Of a DNA stretch of 9,032 nt, positions 1 through 6,316 are shown in pieces. Numbering within the stretch: the first letter of the stretch is position 1; each line of letters opens with the position of its first letter. This DNA comes from JAYVJM01 sp043769275 (GTDB taxonomy: Bacteria > Pseudomonadota > Gammaproteobacteria > Pseudomonadales > UBA7239), in contig JAYVJM010000056.1 of assembly GCA_043769275.1 (NCBI GenBank), positions 1 to 9,032 of the forward strand, read 5' to 3'. Under the pieces are notes generated by a model. The model worked only from the letters and a program-made list of their open reading frames with translations. It did not search any database and had not been told where the DNA came from. Both the position numbers and the translations under genes were made by a program.

Positions 1-126
1 CCACCCTATTCTCCGCCTCTTAATCCTATTGAAAAACTCTGGGCTAATCTCAAGCGTTTTTGGAGAAACCGCGCAAATATGACCTTGGATGAAATGATTT
101 TTTCGTCTGCTTGTTTGTGTGATTAA
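1..126 (+). mobile_element. IS630-family transposase, C-terminal end (partial)
   Basis: The frame is open from base 1 and ends at TAA 124-126, leaving 41 residues. It begins with PPYSPPLNPIEKLWANLK, the signature of the C-terminal part of the IS630/Tc1-mariner DDE transposase (DDE_3 domain). The glutamate in NPIEKLW (residue 11 of the fragment) is the third acidic residue of the catalytic DDE triad, which binds metal for strand transfer. The rest of the protein and the left end of the element lie upstream of the window. IS630 elements insert at TA dinucleotides and usually end shortly after the transposase stop, so the right terminus is probably within the next tens of bases. I cannot place it without the other end. 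Whether the full element is intact cannot be judged. Confidence 0.88.
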
Positions 127-137
127 CTATAAAGTAA

Positions 138-596
138 ATGATATCGGCAGAAATTTTGGCGAAAGCGGCGTGGAGGATACGGCGAGCAGAAGCGAGACAA
201 AAGCAGGTCGGGATACGCACAGAGCAAAATGCGCAAGTCGATGCAGAACAAGCGGCGCATGCACAAGATTATTGCGCGCTGCAAAATCAGCATCGGGCAG
301 AGCGAGAGCGGGAAGAAAAGAAAATATGGGATGCGCGGAGAGCCGACGCAAAAGAAAAAAAGGGAAGTCAAAATGAACAAACAAGATATCCAACGATACT
401 GGGATATCCAAACAGAACGAACAGAATCTACCCAACAAGGCATTATCTACAGGCACGATAGTTTGTAGAACCGTCCGCCTCAGCACAGACGTTGATCGTT
501 ACCAATATACGCTTACTAGTCGAATTTCAGTCTATTTACTCCGCACAGGTAAATGCTTACGCCAATCATGCCGCTGCTGCTAGAATTCGCCGCTAA
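138..596 (+). pseudogene. Probable decayed coding remnant, Ala/Glu/Arg-rich, function unknown
   Basis: No intact gene fills 127-661. One frame runs from ATG 138 to TAG 459-461 (107 residues) and continues with coding-like composition to TAA 594-596. The first 75 residues are rich in Ala, Glu, Gln, Arg and Lys (for example REREEKKIWDARRADAKEKK) and would form a charged coiled coil. The part after the TAG reads as a helix-prone stretch containing SAQVNAYANHAAAARIRR. A run of seven A residues near 354-360 is a likely frameshift site. Just after it, another frame reads MNKQDIQRYWDIQTERTE and ends at TAG 466-468. In-frame stops plus a possible frameshift suggest decay, perhaps linked to the adjacent IS630 insertion. 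An in-frame stop (135-137) precedes the ATG and no good ribosome binding site is visible. I do not recognise the family; low-complexity composition could also make a chance frame look coding. Confidence 0.3.
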
Positions 597-611
597 CTAC
601 AAGCACGAGAG
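447..611 (+). repeat. Two imperfect 15-bp direct repeats 150 bp apart
   Basis: The segments 447-461 (CTACAGGCACGATAG) and 597-611 (CTACAAGCACGAGAG) match at 13 of 15 bases. They are offset by 150 bp, exactly 50 codons, so both read LQAR in the same frame, each followed shortly by an EPS-like string. This fits either an internal repeat of the decayed gene or a short chance duplication. Confidence 0.35.
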
Positions 612-650
612 CCTAGCGTAAGCACAGGCCATAAAAACTATTTTTTAGCT

Positions 651-656
651 AAGAGG
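651..656 (+). promoter_or_regulatory. Ribosome binding site of the first acyl-CoA dehydrogenase gene
   Basis: AAGAGG lies five bases before ATG 662 and fixes that codon as the start of the first acyl-CoA dehydrogenase. No clear sigma-70 promoter was recognised in the 200 bases upstream. Confidence 0.6.
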
Positions 657-661
657 TCGTT

Positions 662-1858
662 ATGCAACTGTCGTTCACCCCCGAACAAGAAGCGCTGCGC
701 GTGCAATTACGCAGTTATTTTAAAGAACTAATGACGCCGGCACTGAAAGCCGAACTCAATCAAGACTTCAAACACGAAGGCGGCGGCGCATTGTGGCGCG
801 CTGCGATGAAAAAGCTGGGGGTAGATGGCTGGATAGGCCTAGGCTGGGAAAAAGCCTATGGCGGCCAAGAAAAATCTGCGCTTGAGCAGTACATTTTTTT
901 CTCGGAAATCATGAAAGCAGGCTTTCCTTTTCCTTTTTTAACCTCAGAATCCGTCGGCCCCGCGCTAGCAAAATTCGGCAGTGGAAGCCTAAAAAAAGAG
1001 ATCATTCCCAAGATTTTGGCCGGCGACATCAGCATCTGCATCGGCTATTCCGAGCCAAGTTCCGGCACCGACTTAGCCTCAATGAAAACCCGTGCGGTAA
1101 AAGAAGGGGACGATCATTACGTTATTAATGGCGCAAAAATGTGGACATCGCTGGCAGAATTTTCTGACTACGTTTGGCTGGCCTGTCGCACCGGTGATGT
1201 AGAAACACTAGGGAAACACGGCTCTATTTCGATGTTTTTAATTCCCATGAATCACCCTGGTATTACGGTCAACCCTGTGTGGACGCTAGGCTCTGTGCGC
1301 ACTAACGCCACGTTTTATGAAAACGTGCGCGTGCCTAAAGAGTGGATGGTCGGCAAAGAGAACAGGGGCTGGGGTGTCATCATGAGCCAGCTCAACCGTG
1401 AGCGACTAGCGCTGGTAACACACGGCCCAATTGTCGGCATCTTCCGCAAAGTATGTGAATTTGCCGAAAGTACGAAACTCGCCAACGGCCAGCGTTTGAT
1501 TGATCAGGAATGGGTGAAAACTAAACTAGCCAAAGTGCAGGTTGGCGCTGAAGCGCTGAAGTTGATTTGTTACAAGCAAGCGTGGGCAATTGCACAGGGG
1601 AATTTAGATATCGCCGAAGCCTCCACCGCCAAAGTGTACGGCTCTGAATTTATGATCGAAGCCTGCCGCGACTTAATGGAAATCCTCGGGCAAAACAGCA
1701 CCCTGCATTCACACTCGCCTGCCAATGTGTTGCACGGTGAGCTGGAGCGCCTGTACCGCACCTTGTCGATTCTCACCTTCGGCGGCGGCACCAACGAAAT
1801 CCAGCGCGACATCATCGCCATCTTCGGCCTCAACATGCCACGCCCGCTGCGTGCCTGA
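662..1858 (+). CDS. Acyl-CoA dehydrogenase, FadE29-like, probable catalytic subunit
   Basis: Flavoprotein of 398 residues that should introduce a 2,3-double bond into an acyl-CoA and pass electrons to ETF in the cytoplasm. The N-terminal helical domain starts at TPEQEALR (6-13). The FAD/substrate motif is GYSEPSSGTDLAS (128-140), followed by NGAKMWTS (156-163) in the beta domain. The C-terminal domain ends with LTFGGGTNEIQRD (371-383). The usual medium-chain-type catalytic Glu (YEGT) is Gly375 here, but Glu247 in LNRERLA aligns with the helix-G glutamate of isovaleryl- and long-chain-type enzymes, so the enzyme should be active. From memory, the ends and the DYVWLACRT region resemble mycobacterial FadE29, a subunit of a heteromeric dehydrogenase acting on steroid side chains. 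It is followed after 24 bp by a second, different dehydrogenase gene, probably its partner. The substrate is not determinable from sequence. Confidence 0.9.
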   Translation: MQLSFTPEQEALRVQLRSYFKELMTPALKAELNQDFKHEGGGALWRAAMKKLGVDGWIGLGWEKAYGGQEKSALEQYIFFSEIMKAGFPFPFLTSESVGPALAKFGSGSLKKEIIPKILAGDISICIGYSEPSSGTDLASMKTRAVKEGDDHYVINGAKMWTSLAEFSDYVWLACRTGDVETLGKHGSISMFLIPMNHPGITVNPVWTLGSVRTNATFYENVRVPKEWMVGKENRGWGVIMSQLNRERLALVTHGPIVGIFRKVCEFAESTKLANGQRLIDQEWVKTKLAKVQVGAEALKLICYKQAWAIAQGNLDIAEASTAKVYGSEFMIEACRDLMEILGQNSTLHSHSPANVLHGELERLYRTLSILTFGGGTNEIQRDIIAIFGLNMPRPLRA

Positions 1859-1882
1859 TTAAAAATAACAGGAGTAACTCTG

Positions 1883-2977
1883 ATGAATTTTTCATTAAGC
1901 GACGAACAAAAAGACATCCAAACACTGGCCAGCCAAATTTTAAGCGAGCAAGTCACCGCCGACACGCTGCACAAATATGACATGTGGCAGGAAGAGCGTT
2001 TTTCTCGAACATTGTGGTCACAACTGGCTGATGCTGGCTTGCTTGGCATCGCCATTCCAGAAACCAACGGCGGCATGGGTTTTGGCTTTAGTGAGCTGTC
2101 TTTATTGATAGAAGAATGCGGGCGTGTGCTGGCACCGGTGCCGGTTATCCCTTCGCTAATCAGCGCACTGGCTATTGACAAGTTTGGCAATGCAGAAACC
2201 AAAAAACTGCTCAACGGCGCAGCAACTGGTGAATTAATTTTGAGCGCGGCCTTCCATGAAGAAGGTATCTTTGATGCCTACACCCCCAACACCAAAGCAA
2301 GCAGCGGCAAACTCAGCGGCACAAAAATGTGCGTGCCTTACGCTAACTTTGCTACACGTCTATTGGTGGTAGCAGACGATAAAAGCGAAGCCTCGTTGTT
2401 TCTTGTTGATCCAAAAGACAGCAGCGTCACGCTCACTGCATTAAAAGCCACTACGTTCGAGCCGCAATTTATTGTCGAGCTAAACAACACCCCTGCCATC
2501 AAACTGGGCGGCGCGACTGCCGTACAATTTTTGGTAGAGCGTTACACGGCGGCGTTGTGCGCTTACCAAGCGGGCGCGGCAGAACAAATGGTGAAGATGA
2601 CGGCGGCTTATACATCGGAACGCGAACAGTTCAACGTCAAAATTGCCAGCTTTCAAGCGGTTGGTCATCGCGTAGCAAACTGTTATATCGACGCAAAATG
2701 TTTGAAACTTGTCACGCAACAGGCGGTTGAATTACTTGCGGAAAATGCCGATGCCAGCCGCGAGGTTCACGTAGCCAAAGTTTGGTTAGGCGATGCCTGC
2801 CACCGCATCAGTTACGCTACGCAGCATTTACACGGCGGCATGGGTGTTGACCGTGATTACCCGTTATGGCGCTACTCACTTTGGGCGAAACAAAACGAGC
2901 TGACACTTGGCTCCAGCACACAGCACACGCTGACCTTGGGCGACCTGATTGCCGCTGGCAGCTATGACATTGACTGA
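1883..2977 (+). CDS. Acyl-CoA dehydrogenase-family protein, FadE28-like, probable non-catalytic partner subunit
   Basis: This 364-residue protein has the acyl-CoA dehydrogenase fold: N-terminal SLSDEQKDIQ (4-13), IPETNGGMGFG (58-68), the FAD-contact helix TSEREQFNVKIASFQAVGHR (244-263) and HLHGGMGVDRDYPLWRY (315-331). The beta-domain TEP.GSD motif is replaced by an unusual stretch around 122-139. Neither catalytic glutamate position is filled convincingly: the YEGT position reads LGSS (Gly343) and the helix-G position falls near Tyr221, with Glu219 two residues away. Short, degenerate dehydrogenases like this usually pair with a catalytic one in alpha2beta2 enzymes that share FAD sites (ChsE1-ChsE2, ChsE4-ChsE5 type). 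AGGAG at 1870-1874 is eight bases before ATG 1883, and the upstream dehydrogenase gene ends 24 bp earlier, so the two should be co-transcribed. The partner role is inferred from residues and context. Confidence 0.85.
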   Translation: MNFSLSDEQKDIQTLASQILSEQVTADTLHKYDMWQEERFSRTLWSQLADAGLLGIAIPETNGGMGFGFSELSLLIEECGRVLAPVPVIPSLISALAIDKFGNAETKKLLNGAATGELILSAAFHEEGIFDAYTPNTKASSGKLSGTKMCVPYANFATRLLVVADDKSEASLFLVDPKDSSVTLTALKATTFEPQFIVELNNTPAIKLGGATAVQFLVERYTAALCAYQAGAAEQMVKMTAAYTSEREQFNVKIASFQAVGHRVANCYIDAKCLKLVTQQAVELLAENADASREVHVAKVWLGDACHRISYATQHLHGGMGVDRDYPLWRYSLWAKQNELTLGSSTQHTLTLGDLIAAGSYDID

Positions 2978-2993
2978 ACAAGAGGAAATCACC

Positions 2994-3812
2994 ATGGAAG
3001 TTTTAGACATCAGCACCAAAAACTGCACAATCGAAAAAGACGGCCACGTTCTAGTGGTAACCCTCAACCGCCCAGAAGCTAAAAATGCGCTCAGTTCAGC
3101 AATGTTGGTCGGCATGTACCAAGCATGGCGGCGACTGGATTCAGACCCCAACTTGCGCGTGGCCGTTTTAACCGGCAAAGGCGATACATTTTGCGCAGGG
3201 ATGGATCTGAAGTCAGGCCCAGCAGGCGGTGAAGATGCCGATATGATCCAAAAACTACAGCAAGAAGTGCCTGATCTACACTGGCAAGCCCTACTGCGCC
3301 ACAACCAACCGATGAAGCCGGTTTTAATGGCAGTAGAAGGTTATGCGCTGGCGGGTGGCACAGAAATTTTGCAAGGCACCGATATTCGCGTAGCCGCAGA
3401 AGATGCCATTTTTGGCGTGACAGAATGCAAACGCGGCCTGTTCCCGCTGGGCGGCTCCACCGTTCGTTTACGCCGTCAAATTCCTTACTGTTTAGCGGCT
3501 GAAATTTTACTGTTAGGCAGGCACATCAGCGCACAAGAGGCCAAAGATTGGGGCTTGATTAACCGCGTTGTACCCAAAGGCCAAGCACTGGCTGAAGCAC
3601 TGAAAATCGCCCATGAAATTGCTGATGAAAATGCGCCGCTCTCAGTGCAGGCGATCCTGAAATCGCTGCGCGAAAATCAGCAAGACATCAGCGAAAAAGA
3701 AGCACTGGCCAATGAAGAACAGCTAGGCTGGACGGTATTCGCCACAGCCGATGCCAAAGAAGGCATGAAAGCCTTCAAGGAAAAACGCAAAGCTGTTTTT
3801 GTCGGCGCTTAA
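2994..3812 (+). CDS. Enoyl-CoA hydratase/isomerase (crotonase) family, hydratase-type active site
   Basis: Crotonase-fold protein of 272 residues, predicted to hydrate 2-enoyl-CoA to 3-hydroxyacyl-CoA in the cytoplasm. The opening VVTLNRPEAKNAL (21-33) is typical of the family. The oxyanion-hole loops are FCAGMDLK (66-73) and GYALAGGTEI (116-125). Glu124 and Glu144 (FGVTECKRGL, 140-149) occupy the positions of the two catalytic glutamates of rat mitochondrial hydratase (E144 and E164), so hydration chemistry is plausible. I chose ATG 2994 because AGAGGA at 2981-2986 is seven bases upstream. An ATG at 2964 and a TTG at 2949 in the same frame would overlap the preceding gene and have no better site. 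The gap to the upstream dehydrogenase is 16 bp, which indicates an operon. Carnitinyl-CoA dehydratase-like or other crotonase chemistry cannot be excluded. Confidence 0.88.
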   Translation: MEVLDISTKNCTIEKDGHVLVVTLNRPEAKNALSSAMLVGMYQAWRRLDSDPNLRVAVLTGKGDTFCAGMDLKSGPAGGEDADMIQKLQQEVPDLHWQALLRHNQPMKPVLMAVEGYALAGGTEILQGTDIRVAAEDAIFGVTECKRGLFPLGGSTVRLRRQIPYCLAAEILLLGRHISAQEAKDWGLINRVVPKGQALAEALKIAHEIADENAPLSVQAILKSLRENQQDISEKEALANEEQLGWTVFATADAKEGMKAFKEKRKAVFVGA

Positions 3813-3842
3813 GGACTTGGGCAACAATCGCTTCCTGATTTA

Positions 3843-3901
3843 CCGTTCGCCCTGAGCCTGTCGAAGGGCTGTTCATGGTTCGACAAGCTCACCACGAACG
3901 G
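3843..3901. repeat. 59-bp palindromic intergenic repeat (REP-like, GTTCG...CGAAC type)
   Basis: The left arm 3843-3865 begins CCGTTCG and ends TGTCGAA. The right arm 3879-3901 is its reverse complement at 19 of 23 positions, with a 13-base loop. This palindrome class is scattered through many proteobacterial genomes. When translated on the minus strand it gives the familiar spurious peptide VVSLSNHEQPFDRLRANG. It lies in the 152-bp gap between the two crotonase genes and could form a strong RNA hairpin that stabilises upstream mRNA or attenuates downstream expression. There is no T-run, so it is not a classical terminator. Confidence 0.85.
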
Positions 3902-3952
3902 ACTATTACTTAATTCAGCACCGTTGCACCGAGCCGATCGAGGTGCAACTTG

Positions 3953-3957
3953 AAGGA
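3953..3957 (+). promoter_or_regulatory. Ribosome binding site deciding the start of the second crotonase gene
   Basis: AAGGA lies seven bases before ATG 3965. It supports that codon over the in-frame TTG at 3950, which lies before the site and has none of its own. Confidence 0.6.
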
Positions 3958-3964
3958 AAAAATC

Positions 3965-4708
3965 ATGATTGAATCCAGTATCCATCAGCACGTTTGCTCA
4001 ATCACACTCAATCGCCCCGAAAAGAAAAACGCTTTTAATAACGCAGCATGGAATCAATTTGCCACCTTAATGGAAGCCGCACACACCAATGACGACGTGC
4101 GCGTTGTGGTACTCAGCGGCGCAGGCGGCAATTTTTCGGCGGGTGTGGATTTATCTGACTTTGGCGGAGACGAAGGTGCAGCACCTTTTGAACGCGCAGC
4201 CTGGTCGGTAATAAATTTTGATAAGCCGTTAATCGGTGCGGCATCTGGGATCGCCATCGGCGGTGGCGCGACGGTGTTATTTCACTGCGACATCGTTTAC
4301 GTCGGCCATAGCCTGCGTATGCGCCTACCGTTCGTAAATCTCGGCCTTGTACCAGAATGGGCAAGTTCATACACGCTGCAAGCCAATATAGGCGGACAGC
4401 GCGCGGCAGAATTGTTTTATACCGCGCAATGGATCAATGCCGAAAAAGCCGTTGAAGCCGGCATTGCTGCCGCGCAATACAACGATGCCGAACTGCTCGC
4501 TAAAGCCATGGAAAAGGCAGCCGAAATTGCGCAGTGGCCGCTCAATTCCCTGCGCGAAACTAAACGCTGCCTGAAGCTACCCCACGCAGCCGGCATTAAA
4601 GTCGCGATGGACGCAGAGACAACCGGCATGGCAAAACAGATTGGCTCACCGGAAAATATCGAGGCAATTACCGCTTTTTTGGAAAAACGCCCGCCACGTT
4701 TCACCTAA
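3965..4708 (+). CDS. Crotonase family, probable delta3-delta2-enoyl-CoA isomerase
   Basis: This 247-residue crotonase-fold protein has SITLNRPEKKNAF (12-24) and oxyanion loops NFSAGVDLSDF (56-66) and GIAIGGGATVL (95-105). The two hydratase glutamates are absent: they are replaced by Thr103 (GGGAT) and Phe123 (LPFVNLG). Glu131 in LGLVPEWASSYTL (126-138) matches the catalytic glutamate of Eci1/ECI2-type delta3-delta2-enoyl-CoA isomerases, whose motif is LG..PE..SS. The likely reaction is moving a 3-enoyl double bond to the 2 position so that unsaturated acyl-CoAs can enter hydration. ATG 3965 is chosen for its ribosome binding site. The gene lies on the same strand as the hydratase but behind a 152-bp spacer containing the palindromic repeat, so it may have partly independent expression. 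The isomerase call is residue-based inference and the natural substrate is unknown. Confidence 0.82.
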   Translation: MIESSIHQHVCSITLNRPEKKNAFNNAAWNQFATLMEAAHTNDDVRVVVLSGAGGNFSAGVDLSDFGGDEGAAPFERAAWSVINFDKPLIGAASGIAIGGGATVLFHCDIVYVGHSLRMRLPFVNLGLVPEWASSYTLQANIGGQRAAELFYTAQWINAEKAVEAGIAAAQYNDAELLAKAMEKAAEIAQWPLNSLRETKRCLKLPHAAGIKVAMDAETTGMAKQIGSPENIEAITAFLEKRPPRFT

Positions 4709-4727
4709 GTTTTCAGTACGTCTTTAA

Positions 4728-4759
4728 CGAAAAAACGCGACCGCAGTCGCGTTTTTTCG
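4728..4759. terminator. Bidirectional rho-independent terminator between the beta-oxidation cluster and ilvC
   Basis: CGAAAAAACGCGAC (4728-4741) and its exact reverse complement (4746-4759) form a 14-bp perfect stem with a CGCA tetraloop. A-runs on one arm and T-runs on the other provide the U-tract in both directions. It sits 19 bases after the second crotonase stop and 16 bases beyond the ilvC stop, ideal for converging transcription units. Confidence 0.9.
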
Positions 4760-4775
4760 CATCAAACAACAAAAA

Positions 4776-5786
4776 TCAATTTTTGTTTTTATCAACGATT
4801 TTCTGTATCCACGGCATCATTTCGCGCAATTTTCCGCCCACTACCTCAATCGGGTGTGCCGCATTGTTACGACGATAAGCCGTCATAGATGGATAATTGC
4901 TCGCGCCCTCCAAAATAAATTTCTTAGCGTATTCACCATTCTGAATATCTTTTAACGCTTGACGCATGGCGACGCGTGACTGTTCGTTAATCACCTTGGG
5001 GCCTGTGACATACTCACCGTACTCCGCATTGTTAGAGATGGAGTAATTCATGTTGGCGATGCCGCCCTCATACATTAAATCGACAATTAATTTCAATTCA
5101 TGCAAGCACTCAAAATAAGCCATTTCAGGCGCATAACCGGCTTCTGTTAATGTTTCAAAACCCATTTTCACCAACTCAACCGCGCCGCCACACAGAACCG
5201 CCTGCTCGCCAAATAAATCGGTTTCTGTTTCGTCTTTAAAGGAGGTTTCGATAATGCCGGTGCGTCCACCACCGATGGCTGAAGCATAAGACAAGGCCAC
5301 AGATTTGGCTTTGCCTGATACATCTTGGTATATGGCCATAAGGTCAGGAATGCCGCCGCCTTTAACGAACTCATTGCGCACAGTGTGACCAGGGGCTTTA
5401 GGGGCAATCATAATTACATCCAAGTCTGCGCGTGGCACAACTTGGTTGTAGTGAATGGCAAAACCGTGCGCAAAGGCCAGCGTTGCACCTTTTTTGATGT
5501 TGGGTTCGATTTCGTTTTTGTAGAGCTGTGATTGGAACTCATCGGGCGTTAACACCATAACCAAATCGGCCCATTTAACGGCTTCTGATACAGATTTAAC
5601 GGCCAAGCCAGCAGCCTCAGCCTTTTTGGCTGAAGCGGAATTTAGTCGCAATGCAACGACGACATCCACGCCAGAATCTTTCAGGTTGCCCGCGTGTGCG
5701 TGACCTTGTGAACCGTAGCCAATAATCGCTACTTTTTTACCCCGAATAATCGAAAGGTCGGCATCTTTGTCATAATAAATGTGCAT
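4776..5786 (-). CDS. ilvC: Ketol-acid reductoisomerase (NADP+), class I
   Basis: Cytoplasmic Mg2+-dependent enzyme that isomerises and reduces acetolactate or acetohydroxybutyrate to the 2,3-dihydroxy acid, step two of valine/isoleucine synthesis. At 336 residues it has the class I (short) length. The Rossmann domain carries GYGSQGHAHAGNL (23-35) and a phosphate-binding loop LRLNSAS (46-52) with Arg47, Ser50 and Ser52, which indicates NADPH preference. Catalytic residues visible are His107, Lys130, the metal ligands Asp190 and Glu194 (DLFGEQ), Glu226 and Glu230 (FECLHELK), and Ser251. The start is set at MHIYYDKD (5786) because AGAGG (5796-5792) precedes it by five bases and the family begins this way. 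An in-frame ATG at 5813 would add nine residues but has no clear site. It lies 38 bp after ilvH as the last gene of the operon, ending at the shared terminator. Confidence 0.97.
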   Translation of the reverse strand: MHIYYDKDADLSIIRGKKVAIIGYGSQGHAHAGNLKDSGVDVVVALRLNSASAKKAEAAGLAVKSVSEAVKWADLVMVLTPDEFQSQLYKNEIEPNIKKGATLAFAHGFAIHYNQVVPRADLDVIMIAPKAPGHTVRNEFVKGGGIPDLMAIYQDVSGKAKSVALSYASAIGGGRTGIIETSFKDETETDLFGEQAVLCGGAVELVKMGFETLTEAGYAPEMAYFECLHELKLIVDLMYEGGIANMNYSISNNAEYGEYVTGPKVINEQSRVAMRQALKDIQNGEYAKKFILEGASNYPSMTAYRRNNAAHPIEVVGGKLREMMPWIQKIVDKNKN

Positions 5787-5791
5787 ATTTA

Positions 5792-5796
5792 CCTCT
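5792..5796 (-). promoter_or_regulatory. Ribosome binding site of ilvC
   Basis: AGAGG on the minus strand is five bases before ATG 5786. It favours this start over the in-frame ATG at 5813, which lies just after the ilvH stop. Confidence 0.6.
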
Positions 5797-5824
5797 GGGT
5801 TGTTTGTGTTCATTTAAAAAATAA

Positions 5825-6316
5825 CTACAGGCTCAAAACTTTGTCACCACGCGAAATACCCGACACGCCGCTACGCACCACTTCTAAAATAGCCGCATCA
5901 CCCACTGCTTCAACGAACGCATTTAATTTGTCGCTAGTTCCCACTATCTGCACGATATACATGCTGCTGGTCACATCAACAATCTGGCCGCGAAAAATAT
6001 CCACACTGCGCTTTATTTCCGAGCGTTGCGTGCCGGTGGCGCGCAATTTAATCAGCATGATCTCACGTTCGATATGTGCGCCTTCGCTTAAATCCACCAG
6101 CTTTACTACATCCACCAATTTATTAAGATTTTTGGTGATTTGTTCGATGACGTTATCGTCTCCGACTGTGGTTAAGGTCAGCCGAGACAACGTCACATCT
6201 TCCGTTGGCGCTACGGTCAACGTCTCAATGTTGTAACCGCGCTGGGAAAAAAGTCCGACAACGCGAGAAAGTGCGCCTGGCGCGTTTTCCATCAATACAG
6301 AAATTATGTGCCTCAT
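5825..6316 (-). CDS. ilvH: Acetolactate synthase III small (regulatory) subunit
   Basis: Regulatory subunit of acetohydroxyacid synthase that activates the large subunit and gives valine feedback inhibition. Its 163 residues equal the length of E. coli IlvH, unlike the shorter IlvN. The N-terminal ACT domain (about 1-75) opens with ENAPGALSRVVGLFSQRGYN (10-29). Asn11, Gly14 and Asn29, which contact valine in the E. coli protein, are all conserved, so feedback inhibition is likely intact. The C-terminal domain includes GAHIEREIMLIKLRA (79-93) and ends with GVSGISRGDK. The ATG overlaps the TGA of the large-subunit gene (6313-6316, ATGA), and GGAG (6325-6322) lies five bases upstream within that gene. 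This arrangement indicates translational coupling and balanced subunit synthesis. Confidence 0.96.
   Translation of the reverse strand: MRHIISVLMENAPGALSRVVGLFSQRGYNIETLTVAPTEDVTLSRLTLTTVGDDNVIEQITKNLNKLVDVVKLVDLSEGAHIEREIMLIKLRATGTQRSEIKRSVDIFRGQIVDVTSSMYIVQIVGTSDKLNAFVEAVGDAAILEVVRSGVSGISRGDKVLSL

Noticed and set aside
1570..2214. A 214-codon minus-strand frame opposite the dehydrogenase genes
   Set aside because: It lies antisense across two well-supported genes, has no recognisable domain and is a shadow of their codon use.
2949..2993. Upstream TTG/ATG starts for the first crotonase gene
   Set aside because: They overlap the dehydrogenase gene and lack a better ribosome binding site; ATG 2994 has AGAGGA at seven bases.
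3809..3991. A 60-codon minus-strand frame containing VVSLSNHEQPFDRLRANG
   Set aside because: This peptide is the translation of the palindromic intergenic repeat and is a well-known spurious ORF; there is no ribosome binding site or independent coding signal.
4768..4787. AACAAAAATCAATTTTTGTT palindrome at the ilvC 3' end as a second terminator
   Set aside because: It is AT-only in the stem with a two-base loop and overlaps ilvC codons; the GC-containing hairpin at 4728-4759 explains termination.
5787..5813. Longer ilvC starting at ATG 5813
   Set aside because: The added residues MNTNNPEVN are not part of the conserved family start, and AGAGG favours the internal ATG 5786.
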